Shown piece by piece: positions 45,339-57,800 of a stretch of DNA of 64,000 nt. This stretch comes from Stenomitos frigidus ULC18 (GTDB lineage Bacteria > Cyanobacteriota > Cyanobacteriia > Leptolyngbyales > Leptolyngbyaceae). The notes under the pieces are model-generated. The model saw only the letters and a program-made list of their open reading frames with translations, searched no databases and was not told the DNA's origin. The stretch spans positions 62,001-126,000 of the forward strand of contig NZ_PVWK01000017.1 of assembly GCF_003003795.1 (NCBI RefSeq), given 5' to 3'. Within the stretch, counting starts at the first letter, position 1. Every line of letters begins with the position of its first letter. The translations under genes and the position numbers were made by a program.

Positions 45339-45533
45339 ATGGCTAAGGGTAAAGGTGTCCGCATTGTAATTACGCTGGAATGTACTGAGTGTCGCACCAA
45401 TCCCGATAAGCGATCGCCGGGCGTCTCTCGCTACACATCCACCAAAAACCGTCGCAATACCACGGCACGGATTGAGCTGAGTAAGTTCTGTCCGCACTGC
45501 AACAAGCACACAGTGCATAAAGAGATTAAATAA
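45339..45533 (+). CDS. rpmG: Ribosomal protein bL33
   Basis: 64 residues from ATG 45339 ([18 protein letters not shown]). The CTEC and CPHC pairs are the zinc-binding form of L33. The C-terminus [10 protein letters not shown] is typical. A large-subunit protein in the exit-site region. It heads the rpmG-rpsR-RNase cluster. Confidence 0.96.
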   Translation: MAKGKGVRIVITLECTECRTNPDKRSPGVSRYTSTKNRRNTTARIELSKFCPHCNKHTVHKEIK

Positions 45534-45559
45534 GCAGCGTTCTGCAGCGCTTGGTCAGC

Positions 45560-45632
45560 CGTCCTTCATTGCCGACTGCTGACCCCCACTAGGATTGCAT
45601 TGACCACTGACCACTGACTACCGACCAATTAT
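45560..45632. repeat. Heptamer array between rpmG and rpsR
   Basis: Degenerate 7-bp units (TGACCAC, TGACTAC, CGACTGC types) fill most of the gap and end directly before the rpsR start. Confidence 0.7.
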
Positions 45633-45633
45633 C

Positions 45634-45849
45634 ATGACTTATTTCCGCCGCCGAGTTTCACCCATTAAGCCTGAAGATCCCATCGATTACAAAGACGTTG
45701 ATCTCTTACGTAAATTCATTACCGAGCGCGGCAAAATTCTGCCTCGCCGGATCACAGGTCTCACTGCAAAGCAGCAGCGTGCGCTCACGCAGTCGATTAA
45801 GCGTGCCCGTATTTTGGCTTTGTTGCCCTTCGTTAATCAGGAAGGCTAA
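45634..45849 (+). CDS. rpsR: Ribosomal protein bS18
   Basis: 71 residues, [21 protein letters not shown], with the conserved [42 protein letters not shown] core. A small-subunit protein that pairs with S6. The order rpmG-rpsR-RNase is widely kept in cyanobacteria. Confidence 0.97.
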   Translation: MTYFRRRVSPIKPEDPIDYKDVDLLRKFITERGKILPRRITGLTAKQQRALTQSIKRARILALLPFVNQEG

Positions 45850-45999
45850 GTCGGTGGTTTTTGAGGGAATAGGGTGTAGGGTACAGGTTTTTTTAGGTGG
45901 CCTCTACAGTCGTTCGAAGCATCAGACTGAACGCTAGATTTCTAGAACGATCAAGCTCACACCCTGTAACTGTACCTTTCACCTTACCCCCGCACCTCA

Positions 46000-48012
46000 A
46001 TGGAGAAGGGCACTCTTGTTGAATTTCGTCTTAACGGTGAGCGTCGCCTTGCAGTCGCTGATCGTCCAGAGGGCAAAAAGCATTGGATTGTCATTGACGA
46101 TCGCGGTCAAACGCATACGCTACACCCCCGACAAATCACGTATGAAGTGGGTCAACCCTACAAGCCATCTGACATCCCTCACTTCTTGAAGTCGATCCAG
46201 CCTTATCTTGACCCTTCTAACCTGGAGGTTGCATGGGAGATTTTGGTAGAGGAGGGTGAAACAGTCGACCCGAAAGCGATGTCACTGCTGCTTTTTTCAG
46301 ACCAAAGCCCAAACCTCAACTATGCGGCTCACTGGCTTTTAAGCGATGACAAGCTTTATTTCAAGCTGAAAGGCGATCGCTACGAACCCCGATCGAGCGC
46401 TCAGGTGCTAGAACTCAAGCATCAGCTTGAAATGGAGGCACAGCGTGAGCAGGAATGGCAAGGCTTTTTGGCACGGGTTGAACAAGCATTGGCAGGGCAG
46501 CCAACAGAATGGTTAAGTAGCGATCGCCCTCGACTAGATGCCCTCGAACGGTTTGCCACGTTTGGCGAAGAGGCTACCCAGCGCGCTTCCGCTTTAGAAA
46601 CCCTGTTACACTTAAAACGACCTGAGACATCCCAAGCTGCGTTTCAACTGTTGGTCGAAATGGGGTTATGGAGCCTTCATGAGAACCTGGCATTGCGTCG
46701 CAGTCAGATCCCAGTTCACTTTCCTCCCAGGGTATTGGAAGTGGCACATCATTGTCTGACCTCTCCGCCGCCTGACTTGAATGCCGATCGCCTGGACTTA
46801 ACCCATCTCAAGGTTTACACCATTGATGATGAAAGCACGCTCGAAATCGATGACGGTCTGAGCCTGGAGTACCTTGATGATGGTGCTCAACGGCTTTGGA
46901 TCCATATTGCAGACCCGACTCGCTGGATGCAGCCAGGCGATGACCTCGATTTAGAAGCTCGTCGCCGGATTACGACGCTGTACTTACCGACGGGCATGAT
47001 TTCCATGTTTCCGACAGAGTTGGCCACGGGTCCCATGAGTCTGGTACAAGGACGTGTTTGTTGTGCCTTGAGCTTCAGCGTCATTTTGAGCCCAACTGGA
47101 GCGATTCAAGACTACAGCATCCATGCCAGTCTCATTAAGGCTACCTATCGCCTTACCTACGACGACGTGGATGAGATGCTAGAGCTGGGTGTGCAGGCTG
47201 AGTCAGAGTTGGAGGCGATCGCGCAGTGGGCAAAACGTCGTCAGGCTTGGCGGCAATCCCAGGGCTCAATTAGTATTCACATGCCAGAATCGTCGATTAA
47301 AGTTTACGGCGATGAAATCACAATTCAAGTGCTCAATGATTCGTTGGCACGTCAGCTTGTAGCGGAAATGATGATTCTGACTGGCGAGGTTGCAGCACAC
47401 TACGGTCGTGCAAACAATTTGCCGCTTCCTTTTCGCAATCAGCCACAGCCTGAATTGCCTTCTGAAGAAGAACTGTTGCAACTCCCTTCTGGCCCGGTAC
47501 GCTCTTGTGCCATTCGACGGTGTATGCCTCGCAGTGAATTGAGCATTACGCCATCTCGTCACGCCAGCCTGGGACTGGAAACTTATACTCAAGTCACGTC
47601 GCCGATCCGTCGCTATAGCGATTTGTTAGCGCACTTTCAGATTAAGGCGCATCTTCGGGGAGCGTCACTCCCTTTTTCGGCTGAGGCCATGAAGGAATTA
47701 ATCTTAAGTATTAGCTCCGCTGCCTACGAAGCTGTCTTAGTGGAGCGCCAGACGAACCGCTATTGGGGGCTAGAGTTCCTGCGACGTAACGCCGATGAGG
47801 TTTGGGATGCCTTGATGTTGCGCTGGCTCAGAGAGCACGAAAATCTGGGTTTGGTACTTCTAGAAGACTTGGGTATTGAACTGCCGATGCGCTTTACCCG
47901 ACCAGTGACACCGGGCGATCGTCTGGAACTAAAAGTCAGCCATGCTGATCCTCGCCAAGACATCATCCAATTTCAAGAAATGATGTACCAGGAAGCTCAA
48001 GCTAAAAACTAG
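46000..48012 (+). CDS. RNase R/II family exoribonuclease
   Basis: 670-residue 3'-5' exoribonuclease. The N-terminal part (residues 1-120) is a cold-shock-like RNA-binding region. The RNB catalytic domain (about 265-600) has YTIDDESTLEIDDGLSLE, the Asp cluster that binds Mg2+, then DPTRWMQPGDDLDLEARRR and TYTQVTSPIRRYSDLLAHFQ. A short S1-like C-terminal domain follows. It degrades structured RNA and rRNA fragments. Located behind rpsR in the conserved cluster. Confidence 0.93.
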   Translation: MEKGTLVEFRLNGERRLAVADRPEGKKHWIVIDDRGQTHTLHPRQITYEVGQPYKPSDIPHFLKSIQPYLDPSNLEVAWEILVEEGETVDPKAMSLLLFSDQSPNLNYAAHWLLSDDKLYFKLKGDRYEPRSSAQVLELKHQLEMEAQREQEWQGFLARVEQALAGQPTEWLSSDRPRLDALERFATFGEEATQRASALETLLHLKRPETSQAAFQLLVEMGLWSLHENLALRRSQIPVHFPPRVLEVAHHCLTSPPPDLNADRLDLTHLKVYTIDDESTLEIDDGLSLEYLDDGAQRLWIHIADPTRWMQPGDDLDLEARRRITTLYLPTGMISMFPTELATGPMSLVQGRVCCALSFSVILSPTGAIQDYSIHASLIKATYRLTYDDVDEMLELGVQAESELEAIAQWAKRRQAWRQSQGSISIHMPESSIKVYGDEITIQVLNDSLARQLVAEMMILTGEVAAHYGRANNLPLPFRNQPQPELPSEEELLQLPSGPVRSCAIRRCMPRSELSITPSRHASLGLETYTQVTSPIRRYSDLLAHFQIKAHLRGASLPFSAEAMKELILSISSAAYEAVLVERQTNRYWGLEFLRRNADEVWDALMLRWLREHENLGLVLLEDLGIELPMRFTRPVTPGDRLELKVSHADPRQDIIQFQEMMYQEAQAKN

Positions 48013-48145
48013 GAAGGCAGCGTCTCTTGGCGTTAGTTAGCGGCGGTTAGCCACTAGCCTTTTGCCGGCCTCTGACTGCTAAGCCTATTAGGGGTTTGAG
48101 TAGCAGTGCCCTGCGCGCAGACAGAGCACCTACCAACTGGGAGAC

Positions 48146-48688
48146 TTAAACTTGCGTGTCTTGATGAGCAGGGGTGCGGCTTCTCCGCCCGGAGATGAAA
48201 AACTCAACGCGGGTATGACTAAGCTCAACCAAATCGCCATCGTTCAGTAGTTTCTGCTCCAAAGCCGCTAAGCGACGGCAGTTGACGAAGGTTCCGTTAC
48301 TACTGCCCACATCCATGATATAAAAGCCGCGATCGGGGCAATGCCCAATCACTGCATGGCAGCGGGAAATAGAGGTGCTTTTGATGGAAATAGCGCAGGT
48401 GTTGTTACGCCCGATGAGCCAACTTGCGCCCACTGATGTGACTTGGGTGGCGCGATCGTCCGGTAGGTTAGTGGTTAAAAAAGCAGTGCGTCCAGTCGTT
48501 ACTGCCTGAATATAAAAAGAACTGACTTCACAGCGGCTAGAAGCATTTAAAACAGGTTCAATAATAGTGGCTACTTGGCTGAGGTTGGGACCACAGTCTT
48601 CAAGTAAAGATTGAGAGAGTGAAGGATTTTTCTCTAAAAACTTGAGTGTGCGTCGATCAGAGTCACTGGAGGGCTTCAGATTCAACAT
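48146..48688 (-). CDS. FHA domain protein
   Basis: About 180 residues from ATG 48688 (MLNLKPSSDSDRRTL), preceded by a TAGGA ribosome site; a TTG at 48709 is unlikely. The FHA domain (about 85-170) has LIGRNNTCAISIKSTSISRCHAVIGH and MDVGSSNGTFVN, the phospho-threonine-binding motif G-R-N, S-x-x-x-H and N-G-T. The N-terminal 80 residues are unique. It may read out Ser/Thr kinase signals such as the SpkB-like kinase, but no direct link exists. Confidence 0.88.
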   Translation of the reverse strand: MLNLKPSSDSDRRTLKFLEKNPSLSQSLLEDCGPNLSQVATIIEPVLNASSRCEVSSFYIQAVTTGRTAFLTTNLPDDRATQVTSVGASWLIGRNNTCAISIKSTSISRCHAVIGHCPDRGFYIMDVGSSNGTFVNCRRLAALEQKLLNDGDLVELSHTRVEFFISGRRSRTPAHQDTQV

Positions 48689-49316
48689 GATTCCTATCTG
48701 GAAAGACAACTTCTTTGCATTAACAGTTAAAGCCTGGGTTATCAGGGACTAGCAGGTTTAATCATGTACCAATCAACTTATGTAGGCTTCTGATGGAGTA
48801 TGAAAGCCATAACTGAATTGGTACGTTATTTCTACACTGGTCCTATAAACCCTAAAACCCTGATCAGTCTAGTGCAAGCAGTTGGGTCTGCTAACGGTAG
48901 GATGATTACTCCCCCTTAAGGGTGATCGATGTAGCTATGTAGACTAAACAACACAGCTGCAGAGGATGACAACCGTGAAGTATGGCAACTTGTTAGAGCC
49001 TTCATAGAGAGACTGAAGTTAGGTCGGTTCTTTAAGTTTTTATTAAAAATTCCTTCTCAAGTCTAAAAGAGAGATGCTCTTATAAAGTCTTGGTAAAGTC
49101 CTGTGTGACGGGAATCCAGGGTCTCTGTATGATACGTAGTGCTATGGTTTTGAGTCGTGCTATGGCTTTGATCAAAGCGGGGATTCGACGACCATCGCTT
49201 TCGGAGACCGTGTCTGCCTTTGCTTGCAGGCACTCAGCGTCTTTTTACGCCGCCAGCTTTCTACAGCGTCAGTCGAGTCTACAGTTGCTGGTTCAGTAAA
49301 ACTGCTGAATTGGCCT
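48689..49316. other. Gap with no supported gene
   Basis: About 630 bp between two minus-strand genes. A 69-codon plus frame (49090-49299) overlaps an 18-bp tandem repeat (GTGCTATGG(T/C)TTTGA, about 49139-49174) and is not convincing. Promoter of the FHA gene expected at its left end. Confidence 0.4.
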
Positions 49317-50501
49317 TCAAGCAAGGTGATATCTCAGCCAAAAAGCCAACAGCGGCATCGTAATGCGATAGCCATACTCTGGTCCATAGACCAACCCTTT
49401 TTGTTCCAGGCTCGCTAAGGCCCCCTGTAGGCCACCACCTCTTGAGAGTTGATGTTTCTGAATGTAATCCCGCGAATGGGGGCTGTCGGTTGGATCAAGC
49501 GCAAGGCTTTCGAGCACCCGCACCTGACTAGGCGGTAGTAGCAGGATCAAGGACTCAAACGTCAGGGATAGATCTTCCACAAGTGCCAATGTGCTGCGAT
49601 AAACATGATGAGGATAGACCATGTGAGCGTTCGCCGTTTGACTTTGGGCCGGATACTCGACTGCAGGCTGTTTGAGATGGCTAGTAGCGCGTTCTAGGCT
49701 CACCGGGTCAACGGGTAATCTAAAATCCTCAACGGCGCGATGGTTTAACCAGACGCGCCGAGCGAGGGCGATCGCATCACCGACATGCCCCTGTGCATAC
49801 GACAGAAATAAATCAAGCGCCTGCCCGTCCGGTTCAAACTTCAACCCTTCTGCTGCCAGCGTCGCAACAATCCAGGGACGCAGTTCTGCATCTTGAAGTG
49901 GACCCAGAAAGACAACTTTCACCTTACTATCCTGCACCCAGCTTTCGGCAACCGTGGCAATGAGCGCATAGCTTACCTGAGTCTGCTGCTGAATCTCTTG
50001 ACGCAAATAGCGCTGCCATTTTTCTGAGCGATCCCAGGAGCGAATGTGAGCAAAGTTAAGAAACACCAGCACCACACGGCAATGCAACCACTCAGCCATG
50101 ACCTGTGGAAGCGCCAGTAAGCTTTGAAACAGCAACCATTCATTTTTGGGCGTAGAATGCCAAACGAGTTTCGCTTGTCCGTTTGCTGAAGTATCCAGAA
50201 TGATGGGCTGTTCTTGACTCCACTGTTGAATCAGCGCTAGCTCAGCTGCTGACTGAAACGTGGTAATGAGGCCTTCTGTGAGGAGTTGAAGGAAGCGATT
50301 GCTATCGGTCGCACGCAAACAGTCAATTTCAATAACCCTGGCCCCTACCAAATGAGCGGCGTAACGCAACAACGTTCGACGACCACTGCCGGGTACGCCA
50401 GCAAGTAATAAGTCGCCATCTGCAGCAAGAACTTGGCTGACTTGCTCCAGCTCTGCTTGTCTACCAAGTAGGGCTTGGGGCGCAAACGGGTTCACAGCCA
50501 T
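49317..50501 (-). CDS. P-loop ATPase with Arg at the Walker A lysine
   Basis: 394 residues, beginning MAVNPFAPQALLGRQAELEQ, like archaeal-type ATPase/STAND-related proteins. The Walker A region is GVPGSGRRT (G35-T43), in which R41 replaces the usual Lys. The Walker B equivalent is probably CRVVLVFLNFAH. The C-terminal 90 residues contain a winged-helix-like part (LLLPPSQVRVLESLALDPTDSPHSRDYIQKHQLSRGG). Such proteins in cyanobacteria have no known function; ATP hydrolysis is doubtful here. ATG start, divergent from the P-ATPase. Confidence 0.75.
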   Translation of the reverse strand: MAVNPFAPQALLGRQAELEQVSQVLAADGDLLLAGVPGSGRRTLLRYAAHLVGARVIEIDCLRATDSNRFLQLLTEGLITTFQSAAELALIQQWSQEQPIILDTSANGQAKLVWHSTPKNEWLLFQSLLALPQVMAEWLHCRVVLVFLNFAHIRSWDRSEKWQRYLRQEIQQQTQVSYALIATVAESWVQDSKVKVVFLGPLQDAELRPWIVATLAAEGLKFEPDGQALDLFLSYAQGHVGDAIALARRVWLNHRAVEDFRLPVDPVSLERATSHLKQPAVEYPAQSQTANAHMVYPHHVYRSTLALVEDLSLTFESLILLLPPSQVRVLESLALDPTDSPHSRDYIQKHQLSRGGGLQGALASLEQKGLVYGPEYGYRITMPLLAFWLRYHLA

Positions 50502-50626
50502 TGAAAGGAAAACGTTTCGGACTTCATATGATCGAATTTACACTATTTAATAGTGCCAATTATTTGTTTTAGGCACTATGATCAGGTGCTGTAGGTGTTA
50601 TAGCATTCCTTCACCCCTGGTATCCT

Positions 50627-53467
50627 ATGATTGCAAACTCGTCTTCACCCAATACTCCGTTGCTCTGGCATACGCTTGGTGCACATCAAACCTTAGAACA
50701 ATTTCAGAGCGATCACAAAACAGGGTTGACGACGCAACAGGTCGCTGCCCATCTGAAGCAGTACGGTCCAAATGAATTAGTGGAGACGGGTGGACGTAGC
50801 ACCTGGGAGATTTTATTAGATCAGTTCACCAATATCATGCTGCTGCTGCTGGTTGCGGTGGCACTGATTTCAGGTGGCTTAGATTTCTTCGATTGGAAAG
50901 CCGGGAAGCTTGATCCAGGTGAGATTCCCTTTAAGGACACGATCGCCATTTTTGCGATCGTCATCCTGAATGGTCTGTTGGGCTATTTTCAGGAAAGTAA
51001 GGCAGAAAAAGATTTAGCCGCGCTCAAAAAGCTGGCGTCGTCCAGAGTGCGAGTCATTCGGGACAGGAAAACGCTCGAAGTGGATTCAAAGGATCTGGTT
51101 CCTGGCGATATCATGCTTCTGGAAGCCGGTGGACAAGTAGCAGCCGATGGGCGCTTGCTTGAGGCTGCAAACCTGCAAATTAGAGAATCCGCCTTGACAG
51201 GCGAGGCGCAAGCCGCCAACAAGCGGGTTGATGCTGATTTACCACCAGATACGCCGCTGGGCGATCGCATCAACCTGGTGTACCAAGGTACAGAAGTGCT
51301 TCAAGGACGGGCAGCAGTCGTCGTCACAAGTACAGGAATGCAGACCGAGCTAGGGCGCATTGCAACAATGCTCCAGTCGGTTGAAACGGAAGCCACTCCG
51401 CTACAAAAGCGCATGCAGCTACTCAGTAAAGTGCTCGTTTCAGGTGCTCTGGGGTTGGTTGCACTCGTTGTCATCGGTGGCATCATTCATTTGGGCACTG
51501 GCAGCTGGAAAGAATTGCTAGAAGTCTCGCTGAGTATGGCAGTCGCGATCGTGCCGGAAGGGCTCCCCGCCGTGATCACCGTTACCTTGGCATTGGGAAC
51601 CCAGCGCATGGTGAAGCGAAACGCGCTCATCCGCAAATTACCCGCCGTGGAAACCCTTGGCTCTGTCACCACGATTTGCTCGGATAAGACAGGCACACTG
51701 ACGCAAAACAAAATGGTGGTGCAATTGCTGCACACCAGCAGCACCTCTCTGCGCGTGACGGGTGACGGCTACGCTCCTACAGGAGAGTTTGCACCCGCTG
51801 AAGCTCAAACCAGCGCAGCGATCGATCCTCAAGAACAACCTGAACTTTTGAACTTGCTGACTGCCTGCACCATTTGTAATGACGCGGTGCTGCAACAAGA
51901 TAAGGGCAGCTGGATTATTCTGGGCGACCCGACAGAAGGAGCGTTGCTTACTCTTGCTGGCAAAGCGGGTTTTGAAAAGGATCAATGGGCCAGCAAACTG
52001 CCGCGCGTAGCTGAGTTCCCCTTTTCGTCTGAGCGTAAGCGCATGAGCGTGATCGCAGAGGTGATCGACGCCGATCCAGCATTGGTTGACAGCCCCTCCC
52101 ACTACATGATGTTCACCAAAGGATCACCAGAGCTGATTCTAGAGCGCTGTACGCAGATTCAAGTCGGTGATCGTGCGCAGGCGATCGCCGAAGCCCAACG
52201 TCAACTGATTCTAGACCAGAACAATCAGATGGCAGGACGGGGTCTGCGTGTCCTGGGTTTTGCCTGCAAGCCCCTGACGGCGATTCCCCCGGAAGGGTCG
52301 GATGAGGCCTCAGAGCGTGAATTGGTGTGGCTGGGCTTAGTCGCCATGCTAGATGCACCTCGTCCAGAAGTGCGGGACGCTGTTGCCCGGTGCCGTTCGG
52401 CAGGGATTCGTCCCATTATGATTACAGGTGACCACCAGCTGACCGCGCAAGCTGTAGCCGAAGATTTGGGCATTGCGAAACCCGGCGATCGTGCCCTCAG
52501 TGGTCGAGAATTAGAGCGCCTCAGCCTGGAAGAATTAGCGGATCAGGTCGAGCATGTCAGCGTTTATGCCCGTGTCGCACCGGAGCACAAGCTGCGTATC
52601 GTTCAAGTACTGCAGCGGAAGAATCATATTGTTGCCATGACAGGCGATGGCGTCAACGATGCCCCCGCCCTCAAGCAAGCCGATATTGGCATCGCGATGG
52701 GGATTACAGGCACTGATGTGAGTAAAGATGCCAGCGATATGGTGTTGCTAGACGACAACTTCGCCACGATCGTGGCTGCTACCGAAGAAGGGCGCGTCGT
52801 TTACACCAACATTCGTCGTTTTATCAAGTACATTCTGGGTAGCAACATTGGTGAACTGTTGACCATTGGAGCCGCGCCCTTGCTTGGCTTAGGTGGCGTA
52901 CCATTGTCGCCCCTACAAATTCTTTGGATGAATCTGGTTACAGACGGTTTGCCCGCCTTGGCGCTGGCAGTGGAACCCGCCGAACCGGATGTGATGAAGC
53001 GTCCGCCACACGATCCGAGCGAGAGTATTTTTGCGCGAGGTTTAGGCGCGTACATGATTCGGATTGGCATTGTGCTGGCAATTTTGGCGATCGGTCTCAT
53101 GTCGTGGTCCTATGGATACGCACATGCCAACCTCACTGCCGAAGATCCACACGGCGATCGGTGGAAAACAATGGTCTTCACCACGTTATGTATTGCTCAA
53201 ATGGGTCATGCTCTGGCCATCCGTTCTAATTCACGGCTGACCATTGAACTGAATCCGTTTTCCAATCCGTTCCTTTTAGCAGCGGTGTTTCTAACGTCAC
53301 TATTGCAGCTAGCATTGGTTTACGTTCCGTTCATGCGTAGCTTCTTCAATACCCATTATTTGAGCGGCTCTGAGCTTGGTATTTGTTTGGGTGTCAGCGC
53401 GCTCATGTTCATTTGGGTGGAGTTGGAAAAACTGGCGTATCGGTGGTATGCCAAGACGAGAAAGTAA
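50627..53467 (+). CDS. P-type cation ATPase, Ca2+ (P2A) type
   Basis: 946 residues. The cytoplasmic N-terminus matches P2 ATPases (cation_ATPase_N). The phosphorylation motif is [12 protein letters not shown] with D353. TM4 carries PEGLPA and TM6 [12 protein letters not shown], the Ca2+-binding signatures of the SERCA/PacL group. The hinge [18 protein letters not shown] and about 10 membrane helices complete the protein. It should export Ca2+ (or Mn2+) from the cytoplasm, as PacL does. It has its own promoter region and is followed by recF after a heptamer array. Confidence 0.93.
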   Translation: MIANSSSPNTPLLWHTLGAHQTLEQFQSDHKTGLTTQQVAAHLKQYGPNELVETGGRSTWEILLDQFTNIMLLLLVAVALISGGLDFFDWKAGKLDPGEIPFKDTIAIFAIVILNGLLGYFQESKAEKDLAALKKLASSRVRVIRDRKTLEVDSKDLVPGDIMLLEAGGQVAADGRLLEAANLQIRESALTGEAQAANKRVDADLPPDTPLGDRINLVYQGTEVLQGRAAVVVTSTGMQTELGRIATMLQSVETEATPLQKRMQLLSKVLVSGALGLVALVVIGGIIHLGTGSWKELLEVSLSMAVAIVPEGLPAVITVTLALGTQRMVKRNALIRKLPAVETLGSVTTICSDKTGTLTQNKMVVQLLHTSSTSLRVTGDGYAPTGEFAPAEAQTSAAIDPQEQPELLNLLTACTICNDAVLQQDKGSWIILGDPTEGALLTLAGKAGFEKDQWASKLPRVAEFPFSSERKRMSVIAEVIDADPALVDSPSHYMMFTKGSPELILERCTQIQVGDRAQAIAEAQRQLILDQNNQMAGRGLRVLGFACKPLTAIPPEGSDEASERELVWLGLVAMLDAPRPEVRDAVARCRSAGIRPIMITGDHQLTAQAVAEDLGIAKPGDRALSGRELERLSLEELADQVEHVSVYARVAPEHKLRIVQVLQRKNHIVAMTGDGVNDAPALKQADIGIAMGITGTDVSKDASDMVLLDDNFATIVAATEEGRVVYTNIRRFIKYILGSNIGELLTIGAAPLLGLGGVPLSPLQILWMNLVTDGLPALALAVEPAEPDVMKRPPHDPSESIFARGLGAYMIRIGIVLAILAIGLMSWSYGYAHANLTAEDPHGDRWKTMVFTTLCIAQMGHALAIRSNSRLTIELNPFSNPFLLAAVFLTSLLQLALVYVPFMRSFFNTHYLSGSELGICLGVSALMFIWVELEKLAYRWYAKTRK

Positions 53468-53469
53468 GC

Positions 53470-53562
53470 AATTAGATCTCAGCTTTCAGCTCTCAGCATT
53501 GGCACTTTTCTTTGACGATATGATGTTCTAGCCTTCTGATAGCTGACGGCTGATAGCTGATG
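53470..53562. repeat. Heptamer array upstream of recF
   Basis: Degenerate 7-bp units of CAGCTTT/CAGCTCT and GCTGACG/GCTGATA type fill most of the gap up to the recF start codon. Confidence 0.75.
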
Positions 53563-53566
53563 GCTT

Positions 53567-54805
<1,239 letters not shown>

Positions 54806-54838
54806 GGGGTGGGCGTTGCTGGTGATTCAATCGAGCCC

Positions 54839-57800
54839 TCAAATCACCAGGCTGACTTGAGAACCCTGTTCGGTTTTGTACACTTCAATGCGAGACTGAA
54901 AGGCTTCCCGGAAGTGCGGTACATGAGTCACAGTGAGGATGCAGGCAAAGTCAGCGGCGATCGCGTTGATGGCCGCAATTAAGCGATCGCACCCTTCAGC
55001 ATCTTGTGTACCAAAGCCTTCATCGACAATGAGCATCTGCAAGGCCGTGCCCGATCGATGTGCCAGAAGGCGCGCCAGCGCTAGACGAATCGCAAAGTTG
55101 ACCCGAAACGCTTCTCCGCCCGAATAGGTTTCATAGGGACGTGTCCCATGAGCATCAGCAATCAAAATATCCAGCGTCTCGATTAGTTTGGCGTTTGGCG
55201 TAGTCTGCTTTGCCGCTGCGCTGGAGAGTTTGGCATGACGAGCCTGATCGCGACGGTGAGAGCGTTGAGTGACGAATTGAATGTGTAGTTGGTTCGCGCT
55301 GAGGCGACTGAGAATTTGGTTGGTTTCAGCCTCTAACTGTGGCAGCGCGTTTTCAATCATGAGCGCCTGAATCCCATTCTTACCAAAGGCTTGCGCCAGC
55401 TCTTGATAGATCCGTTGCTGGCGCTGAGCGGTTTGTAATTCAGCTTTGAGGTTTGAGTTTTGAGTTTTGAGGGTTTCTAGCTGCTGCTGCTGCTGCTGTA
55501 AACGACCCAGACAGGCGAGTTGCTCATCCAATTGCGATCGACGTTCCTGCCTTGCCTGCTCCAAACTCTGGATTTGAGCCTGAGCATCGGGGGTCTGCTC
55601 TAGCTGTTGCACAAGCAGCTGTACGTGCGTTTGAGCAGTCTGGTAATCGACCCCACGATCGCTTAGAGTCTGAGTCAACGCGCCAACCCGTTGCTGCGTT
55701 TGAGGATAGTGTTGGCGAGCACGCTCTAGTTCTTGATACTGAAGCTGCCAGCTTTGAGCCTGACGCAACGCCTGACGAAGTTCGTTGTGCTGTTCCACGT
55801 TGTAATCAATGACAGTCAGTTGGCGATCGAAGACGGCAAGTTGAGCAGCCGTTTCGGCCTCCAGTTGTTCAACACTGACTTGCAATTGCCCCAGTTGGGC
55901 TTGCAAATCGGGCTGACGTTGCGTCAGTTGGGCTTGTCGTCGTTGCGCTTGCTTGATTTCGGCATGGCGGATTTCTGCCCAACGCCAGCGATCGACTTCG
56001 CCGCGTGCCAGCGCATGATTTTTTTCGTCGTAGTTTAACTGTTGCAGGCTGCGATCAAGCAGTTGCAGTTCTTCTTGCAGATCCGTTGCATAGTTGCCAA
56101 GTTGGAGCGATCGTTCCAACTCAGCCGCTTCAGCCGTTACCTGTTGCAACGTTGCCTGCACAGCAACCGTCATTTGGAGCTGCTCTTGCAGTTGGCCTCG
56201 CCGTTCTAACACAGCGCTATAGGGCTTCAGCTCTTGCTCCAGGTCACGATACTCCTGGCGCATGATTTGAATTTCGCGCTCTGAAGCCGATAGCTGCTCT
56301 CGAATGACCCAAATTTGCTCAGTCACGGCTTGCTGCTCAGCCTGATGTTTTTCGAGCACCAGATGCCAGTGGTGTTTGTCGAGGGAGCGATCGCAGAGAG
56401 GGCAGGGGGGGTAGAGGGGTGTGGGGTGTGGGGTGTGGGGTGTGGAGTGTGGAGGTTCTGAGTTTTGTTCGCGAAGCGACTCCGTAGCTTTTGCTTCCCG
56501 AAGGGTAGGAGTAATTTTGAGTTCTGAGTTTTGAGTAGCGCTTTGCGCCGCTGCGCTAGAGAGGTTCGAGTGAGGAGCTTTAAGTTCTCCTTGCTCTTTT
56601 ACTCCCTCTGCTCCTCTAATTCCAGGCTCCCTCTGCTCGTCTGCTGACCGCTGACCGCTAACCGCTGACCGCTGACCGCTGACTTCTGCCTCCTCTCCCC
56701 TCTCTCCTCTCTCCTCTCCCCTCCCTTCCCGCTTCAACAACTGCATCTTCTGCTCCAGTGATGCCAACTGCGCTTCGCAGTGTCGTTGTTGCTCTTGAAG
56801 CTGTTCCATAAAGCTGCGGCGTTCTAGACCGCGTTCACGAACACGCTGCTGGTAACTCCGTCGTGCGTCCAGGGTGGTAATACGATCGCTCACTTCCAGT
56901 ACGGCTTGCTGAAGTTGAGGCTGCCGTGCCTGCTGTGCCTGAAGTTGCTGCGCCGAGGTGTGGAGTTCTTCTAGTCGAGCCGTCAGACGAGTGTGCTCAC
57001 GGTCTAGCTGGCTCTGAAGCTGCTGCTGGCGTTGCAAGAGAGGGGAAGCCTGTACCTGAAGTTGATCGAGTTCGCTGAGATGGGTTCGTGCCTGCTGGAG
57101 TTGCTGTAACGCTGCTGCAATATCGGTCGCTTTGCTCAAGGTCTGGTGTAGTTCCGTTTCTTGCTGCACCAGTGCTTCTAGCTGTGCTTCGAATTGTTGG
57201 TGCTGGCGCTGTAGCTTTGCTAAGAGTTCGTTTTGCTGGTGTTGATACTGCTGGCGCTGTGCCTGAGCACCTTGATGTGCTTGAAACCGGGTCGATAGCG
57301 CCTCTTCGTGTGCCTGTAGCGTTTGAAAGTGTTGGTAGCCAGCCACGATCGCTGCTTCTTGCTGGAGTAATGCCCCTAATTGCTGCTGCTGCTGTTGGGC
57401 AATCGTTAGCTCTTGCTGTAAGCGTTGACAATCTTGCTCCAGATGGCGCTGCTGTTGCTGCTGCCAGGTCAACTGTTGCTGCCAGGTTTGTCGCTGTTGC
57501 TGGGCGGCTTGCAACGCCTGAAGCGCTTCGCTGTCAGCAGTTTGTTCCTGCTGCATCACTGAAAGGGTGGACTCTAACAGTGCCTGTTCCTGAGCGATGC
57601 GATCGCGCTGCTGTAGCTGTTCTTGAATCGTCTCCAGGTTGCGTTCGAGTAAGTCAATCTGTCCCTTGAACTGGCGCGATTGATCCTTTGCCTGCTCTGA
57701 AACGTGATCGTACTGATCCAGCTTGAGCAAATCTGCCAGAATTTGTTTGCGCTCAGTCGGGCGTTTGAGCATGAATTCATCTGCTCGCCCCTGCCGCAGA

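Noticed and set aside
49090-49299. 69-codon plus-strand frame
   Set aside because: Overlaps an 18-bp tandem repeat and shows no domain or ribosome site.
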